A stretch of 47,006 nucleotides of DNA from an uncultured Bacilli bacterium (GTDB lineage: Bacteria; Bacillota_I; Bacilli_A; RF39; UBA660). The stretch's first letter is position 1; each line of letters opens with the position of its first letter. This document shows, one piece after another, positions 7,323 to 15,829 of the stretch. A program made the translations under genes and the position numbers. The notes beneath the pieces were generated by a model that did not search any database, was not told the origin of the DNA, and saw only the letters and a program-made list of their open reading frames with translations. Location: the NCBI GenBank assembly GCA_944329195.1, contig CALVHX010000005.1:1-47006 (forward strand). Reading direction: 5' to 3'.

Positions 7323-7742
7323 TTATCTAGTACCAGTGTGTCCAAAGCCACCGCCCCTGTTAATTCCTAATGTCTTAATAACACCTTTGTCGACTTGTTC
7401 AAATTTTATTTTCTCATATCTACTTAAAACAATTTGTGCTATTCTATCACCTTTTTGAATAATGTATATTCCATTTTTATTTCCCTTTTCACCAATTGTA
7501 TAAGTTTGTAAATCATCACAATTATTTGATGTATTGGAAATTATTATACCTATTTCATCACGATATCCACTATCTATTGTTCCAGGTGAGTTAGCTATTC
7601 GTAAAGGTGTATTTAAGGACAATCCACTTCTTGGTCTTACCTGAAGTTCATAATCTTCAGGAATAGCCATTTTTAATCCAGTTGGAATAATTTTTGTTTC
7701 ATTTGGGAAAATTGTAATATCTTCTGCTGCTCTAACATCCAT
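7323..7742 (-). CDS. dut: dUTPase, N-terminus interrupted by an in-frame TAA
   Basis: Trimeric dUTP diphosphatase: dUTP to dUMP and PPi, keeping uracil out of DNA and supplying dTMP synthesis. All five motifs are present: GMDVRAA, RPRSGL, GTIDSGYRDE, KGDRIAQIVL and RGGGFGHTG. The ORF from ATG 7742 (139 residues) starts inside motif 1. In the same frame the coding sequence runs back to an ATG at 7874 with a strong GGAGG, reading MTNEEKREIL, then TAA (7842-7844), then LLKKELIGGKKVYVEIC... up to motif 1. The family's first beta-strand is therefore encoded but separated from its start by one nonsense codon. Either the gene is freshly inactivated, or translation restarts, or the base is an assembly error. 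It lies 6 bases behind the radical SAM-dCMP deaminase gene, in one operon producing dUMP. Confidence 0.85.
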   Translation of the reverse strand: MDVRAAEDITIFPNETKIIPTGLKMAIPEDYELQVRPRSGLSLNTPLRIANSPGTIDSGYRDEIGIIISNTSNNCDDLQTYTIGEKGNKNGIYIIQKGDRIAQIVLSRYEKIKFEQVDKGVIKTLGINRGGGFGHTGTR

Positions 7743-7880
7743 ACCAGCGTCACCTTGATTTGCATATTTTGGTAGGTCAACACCATCTCTACAAATTTCA
7801 ACATATACTTTTTTACCCCCAATTAATTCTTTCTTTAATAATTATAATATTTCTCTTTTTTCTTCATTCGTCATAATAAT

Positions 7881-9362
7881 TTAAACCTCCAAACTTAATT
7901 TTAGTACTTTTTGTTTTTCGGGTGCTAGTCTACGATATGTGACACCACAAATATCAAACAGTCTTTTTGATGCAATTGTTTCTTTGGTTCCAGCATATTT
8001 ATCTGATAAGTAAATTACTTCTTTGATACCTGCTTGAATTATTTCTTTAGCGCATTCATTACATGGAAATAAGTCAACATATATTTTGGAATTTTCTAAT
8101 TCCTTACGACTTCCCCGATAATTTAAAATAGCATTTCTCTCAGCGTGAACGACATACATATATTTTGTATCTAATGGATTTCCATCTCTTTGCCATGGAA
8201 AACATTCATCTAAATAACCGTTTGGTGCTCCGTTGTAACCAATTGATAAAATGCGATTGTCAGCACTTACAATACATGCCCCCACCTGAGTATTAGGATC
8301 TTTACTGCGCATAGCGGATAACTTTGCTATAGCCATAAAATATTCATCCCAACTTAAATTATCATTGCGTTGTTGTTCTAAAACTCGATGTTTTAGAAAC
8401 CATTGTTTAAATCCTTTTCTTTCTTCTTCTGTTTCAATTTCTTCATGGTAATAATGTTTAGTAAACTCACCGCAAGAACTTCCTATTTCTCTTCCAGGTG
8501 GTGAATATGTTTTGATTCTAAGTCCTGGTAATTGTTTAGAAATTTCACTAACCCATATTTCCTCTTTGCCACTTATCTTTAAATCATTAATAGGATTAAA
8601 TCTAATGAATTTAATTGGTATATTATATTTTGATAATATCTGGCATACTTTATCTAATTCTTCTTGACTGTCATTAACACCCTTTATTAACGTATAATGA
8701 ATTTCTACAGGATCATTGGTTCTATGAAGTTCAATGTATTCACGCATTATTTCGTCATTTGCTTGAACACATTTTCGATATTTGATTAAGTACGCTAAAG
8801 CTTCTTCAATATTTACTTTTGTACTTGGTATTAAATCAAATCTTTTATTATCAATTGGGGTATGCATAGAAAAATGAACCTTTAGGGGAATGTTTAATCT
8901 ATCCACTAATGTAGTAAGGTCTAAGATATTTTTGTTAGGCATCATGGTAGCAAGTGCATAACCAATATGTTCATAACCTAACTTCTCTCTTAGAACTGTT
9001 TCCATGTTGTAAACATCTTCTATTAACTTAAGATTTAGTAATGGTTCTCCTACTCCCATGAATGATATGAGTAATCTCCTTTTATTAGTTCTTCGCACGC
9101 CATTTTTAGTTAGTGTTTGAATTAAGCAAGTGATAAAATCATTTGCTTTTATTGGCATCATAGCTTTATTTAACCCTTTATTTGTTAGATGACACATTTT
9201 ACAACCAAGATTACAAAAATGATGGGTTGGTACACATACAACATCAATTTCTTCTTTATTGGCTAATAATGTCATTTCGATTATTTGTTTGTTTCCTACA
9301 TCAAAAACTGATTTTAAGGAATTATCTGAAAAATCTTTAAAAACTCCAATATTTTTAATCAT
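7881..9362 (-). CDS. RlmN-like radical SAM enzyme fused to dCMP deaminase
   Basis: 493 residues from ATG 9362, preceded by GGAGGG; the longer ORF adds 16 hydrophobic residues without a binding site. Residues 1-310 are RlmN/Cfr-like. They carry a C-x3-C-x2-C cluster (Cys50, 54, 57), Cys43 seven residues before it, FMGVGEPLLN (101-110), HFSMH (163-167) and CGEF with Cys297. Cys43 and Cys297 match the two catalytic cysteines of RlmN, so the methyl-transfer machinery looks intact. Residues about 330-493 are a dCMP/cytidine deaminase with zinc ligands in HAE (406-408) and PCNEC (433-437). The deaminase step feeds dUMP to the dUTPase/thymidylate pathway, and the dUTPase gene follows directly. The radical SAM substrate (RNA or a nucleotide) is unknown. 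Confidence 0.88.
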   Translation of the reverse strand: MIKNIGVFKDFSDNSLKSVFDVGNKQIIEMTLLANKEEIDVVCVPTHHFCNLGCKMCHLTNKGLNKAMMPIKANDFITCLIQTLTKNGVRRTNKRRLLISFMGVGEPLLNLKLIEDVYNMETVLREKLGYEHIGYALATMMPNKNILDLTTLVDRLNIPLKVHFSMHTPIDNKRFDLIPSTKVNIEEALAYLIKYRKCVQANDEIMREYIELHRTNDPVEIHYTLIKGVNDSQEELDKVCQILSKYNIPIKFIRFNPINDLKISGKEEIWVSEISKQLPGLRIKTYSPPGREIGSSCGEFTKHYYHEEIETEEERKGFKQWFLKHRVLEQQRNDNLSWDEYFMAIAKLSAMRSKDPNTQVGACIVSADNRILSIGYNGAPNGYLDECFPWQRDGNPLDTKYMYVVHAERNAILNYRGSRKELENSKIYVDLFPCNECAKEIIQAGIKEVIYLSDKYAGTKETIASKRLFDICGVTYRRLAPEKQKVLKLSLEV

Positions 9363-9381
9363 ATTGTTCCCTCCTATAACA

Positions 9382-9410
9382 ATTATAAAAAAAATAAATA
9401 TTTTTGGCAA
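9382..9410 (-). promoter_or_regulatory. Promoter of the radical SAM-dCMP deaminase operon
   Basis: TTGCCA (9405-9410), 17 bases, TATAAT (9382-9387), read on the minus strand. It ends 20 bases before the ATG at 9362, leaving a short leader that just holds the GGAGGG site. This separates the operon from the upstream LysR gene. Confidence 0.7.
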
Positions 9411-9471
9411 ATACTTATTTTTTATTACTTTTATAATTTTTAATTATTACTATAACTTAAAATAATAATTG

Positions 9472-10386
9472 CTATAACTCTAAATTATAATCTATATAAT
9501 CTTCAATAAATCTTTTAGGAGCTGTTGTTAGAAAATATGGATCATATACGATGTTTATATCGACAGTAGGTAGTTTTTCTTTGATATTCAACACTTCAAT
9601 TTCATTACTTTTTATTTCATTTTCAACTAAATTATATATAACATAACCAATACCTAAATCTTTTTTAACAGCCGAAATAATCATTTCACTGGTATGGATA
9701 TTTATAACATTTTGAATATTTATATTATTGTCTTTTAGGATATTATCTAAATCATTACGATTAGCAGTACCTGATATTGGTAAGATTAGAGGATATTTTA
9801 CTAGATCTTTGAGAGAGGTTATATCACTAGTTTTTAGAATTCTGGTATCTTTTTTTACAATAAAGCAATATTGGACCGCTTTTAACTTAGTTACTTTCAT
9901 TCCTTCATCTAATCTAACATTAATTGGAGATGTATCAATTACAAAATCAACTTTGTGAGTATCTAATAAATTTATTAAATTAGATGTAGAGCCAGTGATG
10001 ATTGTAATTTCAATGTTTGGAAATTTTTGGTGAAAGTCCATTATTTTATCAAACAAGAAAAATGATCCGATATTGGATGGCATACCAATAGATAATTTTC
10101 CTCTTTCTAAATTTTCTGTTTCTAGCATACTTCTCTCTGCAATAATTAAATTGTTGAAAGATTTTTCAACAAAATATAATAATTCTCTACCTTTATCTGT
10201 TAATTCAACGCCACTTAAATTTCGATAAAATAATTGCGTATCTAATTCCTCTTCTAATTTCTTAATTGATTTACTGATTGCTGGCTGGGAAGTATAACAG
10301 CTTTTAGCAGCTTGTGAGATACTTCCACACTTGGCTACATCATAAAATGTTTTATATAAATTTAAGTTGATGTTACTTTTATACAT
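9472..10386 (-). CDS. LysR-family transcriptional regulator
   Basis: 304 residues, the usual LysR length. An N-terminal winged helix-turn-helix (about 5-65) reads YKTFYDVAKCGSISQAAKSC, QPAISKSIKKLEEEL and LFYRNLSGVELTDKGREL. It is followed by a periplasmic-binding-like effector domain (about 90-300). An extended -10 (TGTTATAAT) lies about 25-30 bases upstream and GGAGG precedes the ATG. LysR proteins often control a neighbouring gene. The nearest is the radical SAM-dCMP deaminase on the same strand downstream, which has its own promoter. The target and co-inducer cannot be read from the sequence. Confidence 0.92.
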   Translation of the reverse strand: MYKSNINLNLYKTFYDVAKCGSISQAAKSCYTSQPAISKSIKKLEEELDTQLFYRNLSGVELTDKGRELLYFVEKSFNNLIIAERSMLETENLERGKLSIGMPSNIGSFFLFDKIMDFHQKFPNIEITIITGSTSNLINLLDTHKVDFVIDTSPINVRLDEGMKVTKLKAVQYCFIVKKDTRILKTSDITSLKDLVKYPLILPISGTANRNDLDNILKDNNINIQNVINIHTSEMIISAVKKDLGIGYVIYNLVENEIKSNEIEVLNIKEKLPTVDINIVYDPYFLTTAPKRFIEDYIDYNLEL

Positions 10387-10635
10387 AATAATACCTCCAA
10401 ATTAGCTACTATTATAACACTTTTTAGTTATTTTTTTATTTTTTCTTTTATATTTTTCTTAATTTTTATATTTTATTTTATAACGAATACTACTAAAAAG
10501 ATATATAGAGGCAATTGCGAATATAAGTCGCCCATTAGATGTAAAATTGTAAAAGATCAAAAAACTGTTTTAATTATACTACTAAAAACATAATTTTGAA
10601 TAATCAATATCTAATTATTTTAACAGTTAAATCTT

Positions 10636-10670
10636 AAATAAGACAATATAAAAAATACATTGTCTTATTT
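10636..10670 (-). terminator. Perfect 12-bp hairpin after the UDG-like gene
   Basis: AAATAAGACAAT (10636-10647) pairs perfectly with ATTGTCTTATTT (10659-10670) around an 11-base loop, 3 bases after the stop codon of the UDG-like gene. The tail is only partly T-rich. It marks the end of the repair gene group. The remaining 10387-10635 holds only LysR promoter elements and AT-rich DNA. Confidence 0.6.
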
Positions 10671-10672
10671 AA

Positions 10673-11350
10673 TCATATAGAAAAAGATTTATCTGTTTTT
10701 CTTAGTTCGTGTTCCATTATCCATTTTATATCTTCAATTGATTTATCAATATTAAATCTTCCATTGCCAACAGGATAGTAGACAGAATAAAATTTATATT
10801 CTTTGCCATTTATTTCTTTTAGAAAACATTTTTTTCTTACCTGAGATACGGATATTTTTTGATTTAAAACGATAGAGCTTACTTGATTGCCAAAAAGGAT
10901 TATTACTTTGGGGTTAATAATAGTAAATTCTTTGTTTAATAAGTTTAAATATTCTTTGTATACAGAATCTGGTAATTCTCTAGCATCTACTTGGGTACAT
11001 TTACCTAGATTGGTAATGAAATATTTATGCCTTGTCACATCTTCATAGACTTCCCTAGCAAATTCTATAGTCCATTCACTTCCTTTAAGAGACTTTATTT
11101 TATTATATATGTCTTTGTCTAATAAATCTAAGTTAATGAATAAATCCCAAATATTCTTAGTACCAATCCAAGGCGCTTTTAAGCCTTTCCATGTTTTGGA
11201 TGAAGCAATATTTCTTCCGGTTGGGTTCATGAAAACAAAGCAAATATCAGGATGGTCTTCACAACCTCCATTGTAGATAGAATCTAATTCTTTAGCACCA
11301 TATTTCTTTTGTAGTTTATCATATTCTTTAGTCAATGATTTAATATTCAT
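10673..11350 (-). CDS. Uracil-DNA glycosylase superfamily protein
   Basis: 225 residues from ATG 11350, which has AGGAG 10 bases upstream; the TTG three codons earlier is too close to that site. The UDG-fold signature is seen as FVFMNPTG (38-45, in place of the GxxPG water-activating loop), HKYFITNLGKC (108-118), INPKVIILFGN (145-155) and VYYPVGNGRFN (190-200, where families 4-6 have the HPS loop). The motifs are divergent, so the base specificity is unsure. It is 55 bases behind an endonuclease-IV-like gene. The pair would do the first two steps of base excision repair: base removal, then cleavage at the abasic site. A role in uracil repair fits the nearby dUTPase. Confidence 0.7.
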   Translation of the reverse strand: MNIKSLTKEYDKLQKKYGAKELDSIYNGGCEDHPDICFVFMNPTGRNIASSKTWKGLKAPWIGTKNIWDLFINLDLLDKDIYNKIKSLKGSEWTIEFAREVYEDVTRHKYFITNLGKCTQVDARELPDSVYKEYLNLLNKEFTIINPKVIILFGNQVSSIVLNQKISVSQVRKKCFLKEINGKEYKFYSVYYPVGNGRFNIDKSIEDIKWIMEHELRKTDKSFSI

Positions 11351-11405
11351 AATAATCAAGCTCCTAATTTTAGTTTACATTTTTTCACTTCAATATATAA
11401 CCAAA

Positions 11406-12308
11406 TCACTTTTCATCAAAATATAAATTTTTCATCAACTTAGCACCTATATCCTGAGTATTATGAGCCTCACATATAGTTATAGGAGTAAGCTTCATTT
11501 CTTTAATTGCCAATATATAGTCTTGCGCCCTCGGCATATACTCATCATCTGTTTCAAATAAAGATAACTGATTAATTTCCTTTTTATCACCAAATGCTTT
11601 ATGAACTTTTTCACCTTTATCAGAATAGTCTACAGGATAAACATGAAAGTGTGTTTCTTCTAAAATATCTCTACCCAATTCCCTTTCTATCTTTTTCAAA
11701 ACATCAACTATTTTATTTTTTGATGACATACTTCCCAATTCTCTAGCATGCAAATGCGCTAAATCGATACAAGGTCTAGCATAATCCACATTTTTACAAA
11801 TTTGAATTATTTCATCCAAACTTCCAATCTGATTTACTTTCCCTCCAATTTCAGGATAAATCTTTATATTTTGAGTATCTATATCTTTTTTTATAGAATT
11901 TAAAGCATCAATAAGTTTTTTTAATCCTAACTTTCTTTCTTTTTCGGTCTTCCCATATCCCGCTCCAGGATGAAAAATAATTCTACTAACGCCAAGTAAT
12001 TCAGCTAGTTCAAAAGCTTTTTTAATTTCTAATTTTGATCTTTCTACTACTTCTTCTTTTTGAGAAGCAAGACTTATATAATACGGAGCATGCATCGTAA
12101 TCAATATCCCATGCTCTTCTGCAAGGCTACGATAAAGTACTGCTTGCTCTTTTTTCATTCTAATTCCATAAGTACATTGAAGCTCAATACAATCTAAATC
12201 AATTTCTTTTAACCAAGCAAAAATATTCTCTCTTTTTTTACCATACTTACTATCAAAAAAATTAATCGGAAACCCAGCAACACCAAATTTAATTTGCTTC
12301 CCCATCAT
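11406..12308 (-). CDS. Endonuclease IV-like/xylose-isomerase TIM barrel
   Basis: 300 residues in the AP endonuclease 2/xylose isomerase-like TIM-barrel superfamily. Metal-ligand-type residues are spread at strand ends as in Nfo: MHAPYY, IIFHPGAGYG, IYPEIGG, CIDLAHLHARE, ETHFHVYPVDY and TICEAHN. GGAG lies 6 bases before the ATG pair at 12308/12305. It overlaps the preceding FAD-oxidoreductase gene by 20 bases and is followed by the UDG-like gene. It may cut abasic sites or isomerise a sugar; the residues are compatible with a three-metal Nfo site but do not prove it. The repair reading is favoured because of its neighbour. Confidence 0.75.
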   Translation of the reverse strand: MMGKQIKFGVAGFPINFFDSKYGKKRENIFAWLKEIDLDCIELQCTYGIRMKKEQAVLYRSLAEEHGILITMHAPYYISLASQKEEVVERSKLEIKKAFELAELLGVSRIIFHPGAGYGKTEKERKLGLKKLIDALNSIKKDIDTQNIKIYPEIGGKVNQIGSLDEIIQICKNVDYARPCIDLAHLHARELGSMSSKNKIVDVLKKIERELGRDILEETHFHVYPVDYSDKGEKVHKAFGDKKEINQLSLFETDDEYMPRAQDYILAIKEMKLTPITICEAHNTQDIGAKLMKNLYFDEK

Positions 12309-13659
12309 AACTACTCCTTAATATATCATCACTAATAATTTTACCAGAAATCATAGCTTGCATTAACCCACGAAAATATCCGCTGGCATCTCCACCAATA
12401 TATAATCCTTTTATATTCGTTTCAAAATTACTATTAAGTTTATATTTATTAGCACCAAACTCAAATGAAGGTGCATAAATTATATTTTTTTCATTTGCAA
12501 AACCAGGTAAAACTTCATCTATGTCGATTATCATTTCTTTAATATATCTCAAGGTATCTGCTGGTAAATATTTATTAATATTACCACAAACATAGTCTTT
12601 CATTGTACAGTACTCATCATCAATAAAGCAATCCTCAGTATCATTGAGAAAGGACTTCATATTTTGAACAATGGGCTTCCTATTCTTATTAGAATCAAAA
12701 ATCATTTTATTAAAATCATCTATTTTTTTTACATCACTCTTTCTATGATGTATGGCTATATTTACACTTTTTGTATTATTATCTTCCGGTCCTAACACAC
12801 ATCCATCTAAAGAAGATAACTTTCTAGCATTAACATCAAAGACACATTTTCTAACAATACCTTTGTAATTTTGACAAAAAGTTCTAATTTCGTTGGCATC
12901 ATCTATTCTTCTTTTAAGTTTAATATCATTAAAAACATCATTAATTTTTTCAAATACTTTGCTTGGCATTTCAATTCTCACACCAATTTCACCAACTAAA
13001 TTATCACTTTCGTATTTTATTCCAATGTTATCAGCGAGTCTATTCAAAAACATACCGCCATATCTACCAGTTGCTAAGATAACTCTATGAGCACTGATCA
13101 TTTTTCTATCAGTATATACTTTAAAATCATTTTCATGTTTAATATCTAGTACTTTTTCACCCCATATGAATGAAACATTATTTTTGTCAAGTTTCTTCCT
13201 AATATTCAGTCCAATCTTCTGCATAATATTTTTATCTACTTTTTGAGCATTATAGTATTTAATATCTATATTATGAAGATTAAAATCATCTACTATATTA
13301 TTAATTAATACACTATCAACGTCTTCACGCAATGGCTTACCAAAATCTACCAACAAATCTTCAATTTCGTTATAATATTTACGAATATCTTCTTTAGACT
13401 TAAATTTTAATAATCCCGATCCTGCTGGATAAAAGCAAGCCTTAGTTCCATCTAAAAATTGACAACCACCATATCCAGAAATAATATTACATGGATTGCA
13501 ATTTTCTTTACACTTTAAGCCAAGATCCAAATTACAGATTCTTTGTTCAAAATTTCTTCCGGCCTCTATTACACAAACTTTAAAGTCTTTACTTAACTGT
13601 AACGCACTAATTAATCCGCATGGGCCAGCACCAACTATACAAATATCACAGCTTATCAT
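12289..13659 (-). CDS. FAD-dependent dehydrogenase (COG2509-like)
   Basis: 456 residues. An N-terminal Rossmann dinucleotide-binding motif, VGAGPCGLISALQL (9-22), is followed by the Glu that binds ribose. A Cys cluster (CNLDLGLKC, CNPC) comes just after it, then a second Rossmann-like strand (VILATGRYGG). The C-terminal FAD end motif is GLYIGGDASGYFRGLMQA. The order and length fit the uncharacterised FAD-dependent dehydrogenase family. It is the first gene of a three-gene unit with the TIM-barrel and UDG-like genes. The substrate is unknown and a link to DNA repair is not evident. Confidence 0.82.
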   Translation of the reverse strand: MISCDICIVGAGPCGLISALQLSKDFKVCVIEAGRNFEQRICNLDLGLKCKENCNPCNIISGYGGCQFLDGTKACFYPAGSGLLKFKSKEDIRKYYNEIEDLLVDFGKPLREDVDSVLINNIVDDFNLHNIDIKYYNAQKVDKNIMQKIGLNIRKKLDKNNVSFIWGEKVLDIKHENDFKVYTDRKMISAHRVILATGRYGGMFLNRLADNIGIKYESDNLVGEIGVRIEMPSKVFEKINDVFNDIKLKRRIDDANEIRTFCQNYKGIVRKCVFDVNARKLSSLDGCVLGPEDNNTKSVNIAIHHRKSDVKKIDDFNKMIFDSNKNRKPIVQNMKSFLNDTEDCFIDDEYCTMKDYVCGNINKYLPADTLRYIKEMIIDIDEVLPGFANEKNIIYAPSFEFGANKYKLNSNFETNIKGLYIGGDASGYFRGLMQAMISGKIISDDILRSSYDGEAN

Positions 13660-13878
13660 TTCACACCCTCTTAACTTAATATAAATAAAAAACCAATAGC
13701 TTTTCTAAAATAGCAGTTTATATATAAATTTATATAATATTATGGCTATTTTTAAATAACTTATATAACTATAAAATAAACCAACCTACTTAACTGCTTC
13801 TACAAAGCTTTGATTTAATATTATAACTAAACATTTTTTAATTGTAGAACTATTTCTATTAAAAAAAGAAAGATCAAA

Positions 13879-14283
13879 TTACTGACCTTCTTCATTGCTT
13901 TCGGAATCACTATTCATATCTTCTAGATCGACAAAGTTACAACTGTCATTTTCTTTACCTTTGGAAACTATGCATGACCAGCATCCTCTCCAATCATTAG
14001 TACCTGAAACTTCATCTCCATCAAATAAAGATGTCACGAAACTTAAAGCAAGTTGAACACCCCACACTACAGCAAAAACTAATACTGCATATAATAATCT
14101 TCTAAGAAAGGCAGATCTTGCTTTTTTAACTTCATCTTCCTTACTAGCAATAACAGCTTTTCCCAAATCGATCATACCAAGAATTATAAGTATTATTGGA
14201 ATTCCGATTTTTATGAACTCGATTATATATCCAATCAAAGTCATTACTGGTTTTAACTCACTAGCACAATCTAATATATACAT
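13879..14283 (-). CDS. Two-helix membrane protein, TrbC/VirB2-like
   Basis: 134 residues with two hydrophobic helices (about 14-45 and 67-95) separated by a short charged loop (KEDEVKKARSAFLRR), then an acidic, Cys-containing C-terminal tail. The layout resembles TrbC/VirB2-type pilins and small pore proteins of conjugation systems, but there is no long signal peptide. It is the last gene of the Tad-like locus, 53 bases after the TadZ-like gene, so it probably belongs to the same apparatus as a membrane subunit. The assignment rests on shape only. Confidence 0.6.
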   Translation of the reverse strand: MYILDCASELKPVMTLIGYIIEFIKIGIPIILIILGMIDLGKAVIASKEDEVKKARSAFLRRLLYAVLVFAVVWGVQLALSFVTSLFDGDEVSGTNDWRGCWSCIVSKGKENDSCNFVDLEDMNSDSESNEEGQ

Positions 14284-14336
14284 ATCACCACTCCTTCACA
14301 TAAGAATATTTTACATTATAAATCATTAAAAGTCAA

Positions 14337-15359
14337 TTATTTAAAGAAATTAAATAGCTTATTTATCTTTTTTTCTTGTTTTTCCACAGGCTCAGCTTGT
14401 TTTATATACCCTAATTTCTCCAATAGAGGAAGTAAAATATCACTACAATCTTCCTTATCATTTAATGGAGGAATAGTATAAAATAGCTTTAGCCCTGTTT
14501 CAACTTCAAAATCAGAAATATCATCTTCTTTTAATAAACTCTTATTAAGTACTACCTTTTTGTCTTTTAACTCCATAAATATATCTTTATTAATTAATAC
14601 TAATTCGTTCAGTTTTATAGTACTAGGTTCAATTAGAAATATAATATCCGTACAAATATCTTCTCTTTTTGATTTGTTCAAATCAATTAGAAAAATATCA
14701 ACAGCACTATATTTAGATATTGTACCTTCAAGCTCACTTTCTTTTATTGAAATAGAATCTTTATCATTTAAATAGGTAAAGTCTCTCTTATTTAGTTCCA
14801 AAGACATTACACTATAATAGTCACTTAAAGTTTTCTTTAATAGGTATATCAAAGTAGTAGCGCCCGCAGAGTCAGTAACATTTTTTATACCTAATATTTT
14901 TTGATGGTGGTCAGTATGAGAGACAGCAGTCGAAGCATCAGAAGATTTATTATCATCTTCTTCTTCTTCTAAATCTTGTAAATATGCAACATCACGATAT
15001 ATATTAGGATTTTTATAAAGATGCATAAGACTATTAACATCTTTAGTAAAATTATATATTCCCATATTAACAAGTTTTGATAAAAATTTTTTAGAATTAC
15101 TTATCTGATCATCTTTATCTAAAAGCAATATAACTTTATCCATGTTGATATTCATAGAAAGTTTTTGCAAATTAGATAGATTTTTATAATCTTCAATCGC
15201 TGTAATATCTAAAAACATTTTATTAAAGAAGAAATTGCCGAATTTCTTAATTATTTCATCGACAGTAAAAACGCCTTCCAGTTTTTTAGATACTTCAATA
15301 TTTAAAGAACTTAAAAACTCATTATATTTATTTGCTATTACTGTATCCAATGCAATCAT
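14337..15359 (-). CDS. TadZ/CpaE-like protein with defective P-loop
   Basis: 340 residues. The N-terminal half includes a receiver-like core (MDKVILLLDKDDQISNSKKF, about 73-92), then an acidic Ser/Asp/His linker (131-152). A MinD/ParA-like domain starts with ILGIKNVTDSAGATTL (155-170), the place of the deviant Walker A motif, but it has no Lys. The order (pseudoreceiver plus MinD-like ATPase) is that of TadZ/CpaE, which places Tad machines in the cell. With the Lys lost, ATP hydrolysis is doubtful. Its start overlaps the stop of the pseudopilin gene by 4 bases (ATGA). Confidence 0.65.
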   Translation of the reverse strand: MIALDTVIANKYNEFLSSLNIEVSKKLEGVFTVDEIIKKFGNFFFNKMFLDITAIEDYKNLSNLQKLSMNINMDKVILLLDKDDQISNSKKFLSKLVNMGIYNFTKDVNSLMHLYKNPNIYRDVAYLQDLEEEEDDNKSSDASTAVSHTDHHQKILGIKNVTDSAGATTLIYLLKKTLSDYYSVMSLELNKRDFTYLNDKDSISIKESELEGTISKYSAVDIFLIDLNKSKREDICTDIIFLIEPSTIKLNELVLINKDIFMELKDKKVVLNKSLLKEDDISDFEVETGLKLFYTIPPLNDKEDCSDILLPLLEKLGYIKQAEPVEKQEKKINKLFNFFK

Positions 15360-15796
15360 CCCCTCAAGTTAGTTATTTTTCTAGTTTCTCCGGTTATAGG
15401 AATAGTAAAACTAAGATTAAAAAACGGAAAATCCAATTTAATAAAAGTAGTTACCTTATAGTATGTTTCATCCAACCCAGAATTATTTACAGTAGCGGGT
15501 TCATCTATACAATAACCTTCATCGAAACAAGTACCGTATTCATCGTTAGTATTTCCACTTAATTGCACATAATAACTAACTGATCTTAAATAATCATTAA
15601 CTTGTCCTAAAACAGAGTTTTCACTAACATCAGTATAATCTCCAATTCCTTCATTTTGTTCTATGATATCAATTATTCTGTTTTTGACTCTAAAAGCTTT
15701 TGCATAATTTAAAGCTACCGCAATAAAAACAATATATACGGCAAGAAAAACCAATAACACATTTATCATAAATGTTCCACCTACTGCATCTCTCAT
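15356..15796 (-). CDS. TadE/F-like pseudopilin
   Basis: 146 residues. A very short N-terminal head (MRDAVGG) is followed by a hydrophobic helix (TFMINVLLVFLAVYIVFIAVALNYA), as in class III prepilins cut after Gly. The outer part has a pair of Cys (GTCFDEGYC, about 92-100) suitable for a disulfide. GGAGGT precedes the ATG. It sits between the 53-residue pilin and the TadZ-like gene. In Tad systems such minor pilins prime or decorate the fibre. The family match is by architecture. Confidence 0.65.
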   Translation of the reverse strand: MRDAVGGTFMINVLLVFLAVYIVFIAVALNYAKAFRVKNRIIDIIEQNEGIGDYTDVSENSVLGQVNDYLRSVSYYVQLSGNTNDEYGTCFDEGYCIDEPATVNNSGLDETYYKVTTFIKLDFPFFNLSFTIPITGETRKITNLRG

Positions 15797-15829
15797 TTTT
15801 TACCTCCATTTCATCATAGTAAGTTACTA

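Noticed and set aside
5238-7874. Recoding of TAG/TAA as sense codons
   Set aside because: TAA and TAG end many intact genes in the window, including the ribosomal ones, so the two internal stops are better explained by mutation or error.
1-13659. Prophage call
   Set aside because: PurZ-like, dUTPase and dCMP deaminase genes suggest phage ancestry, but there are no integrase, terminase, capsid or tail genes in the window.
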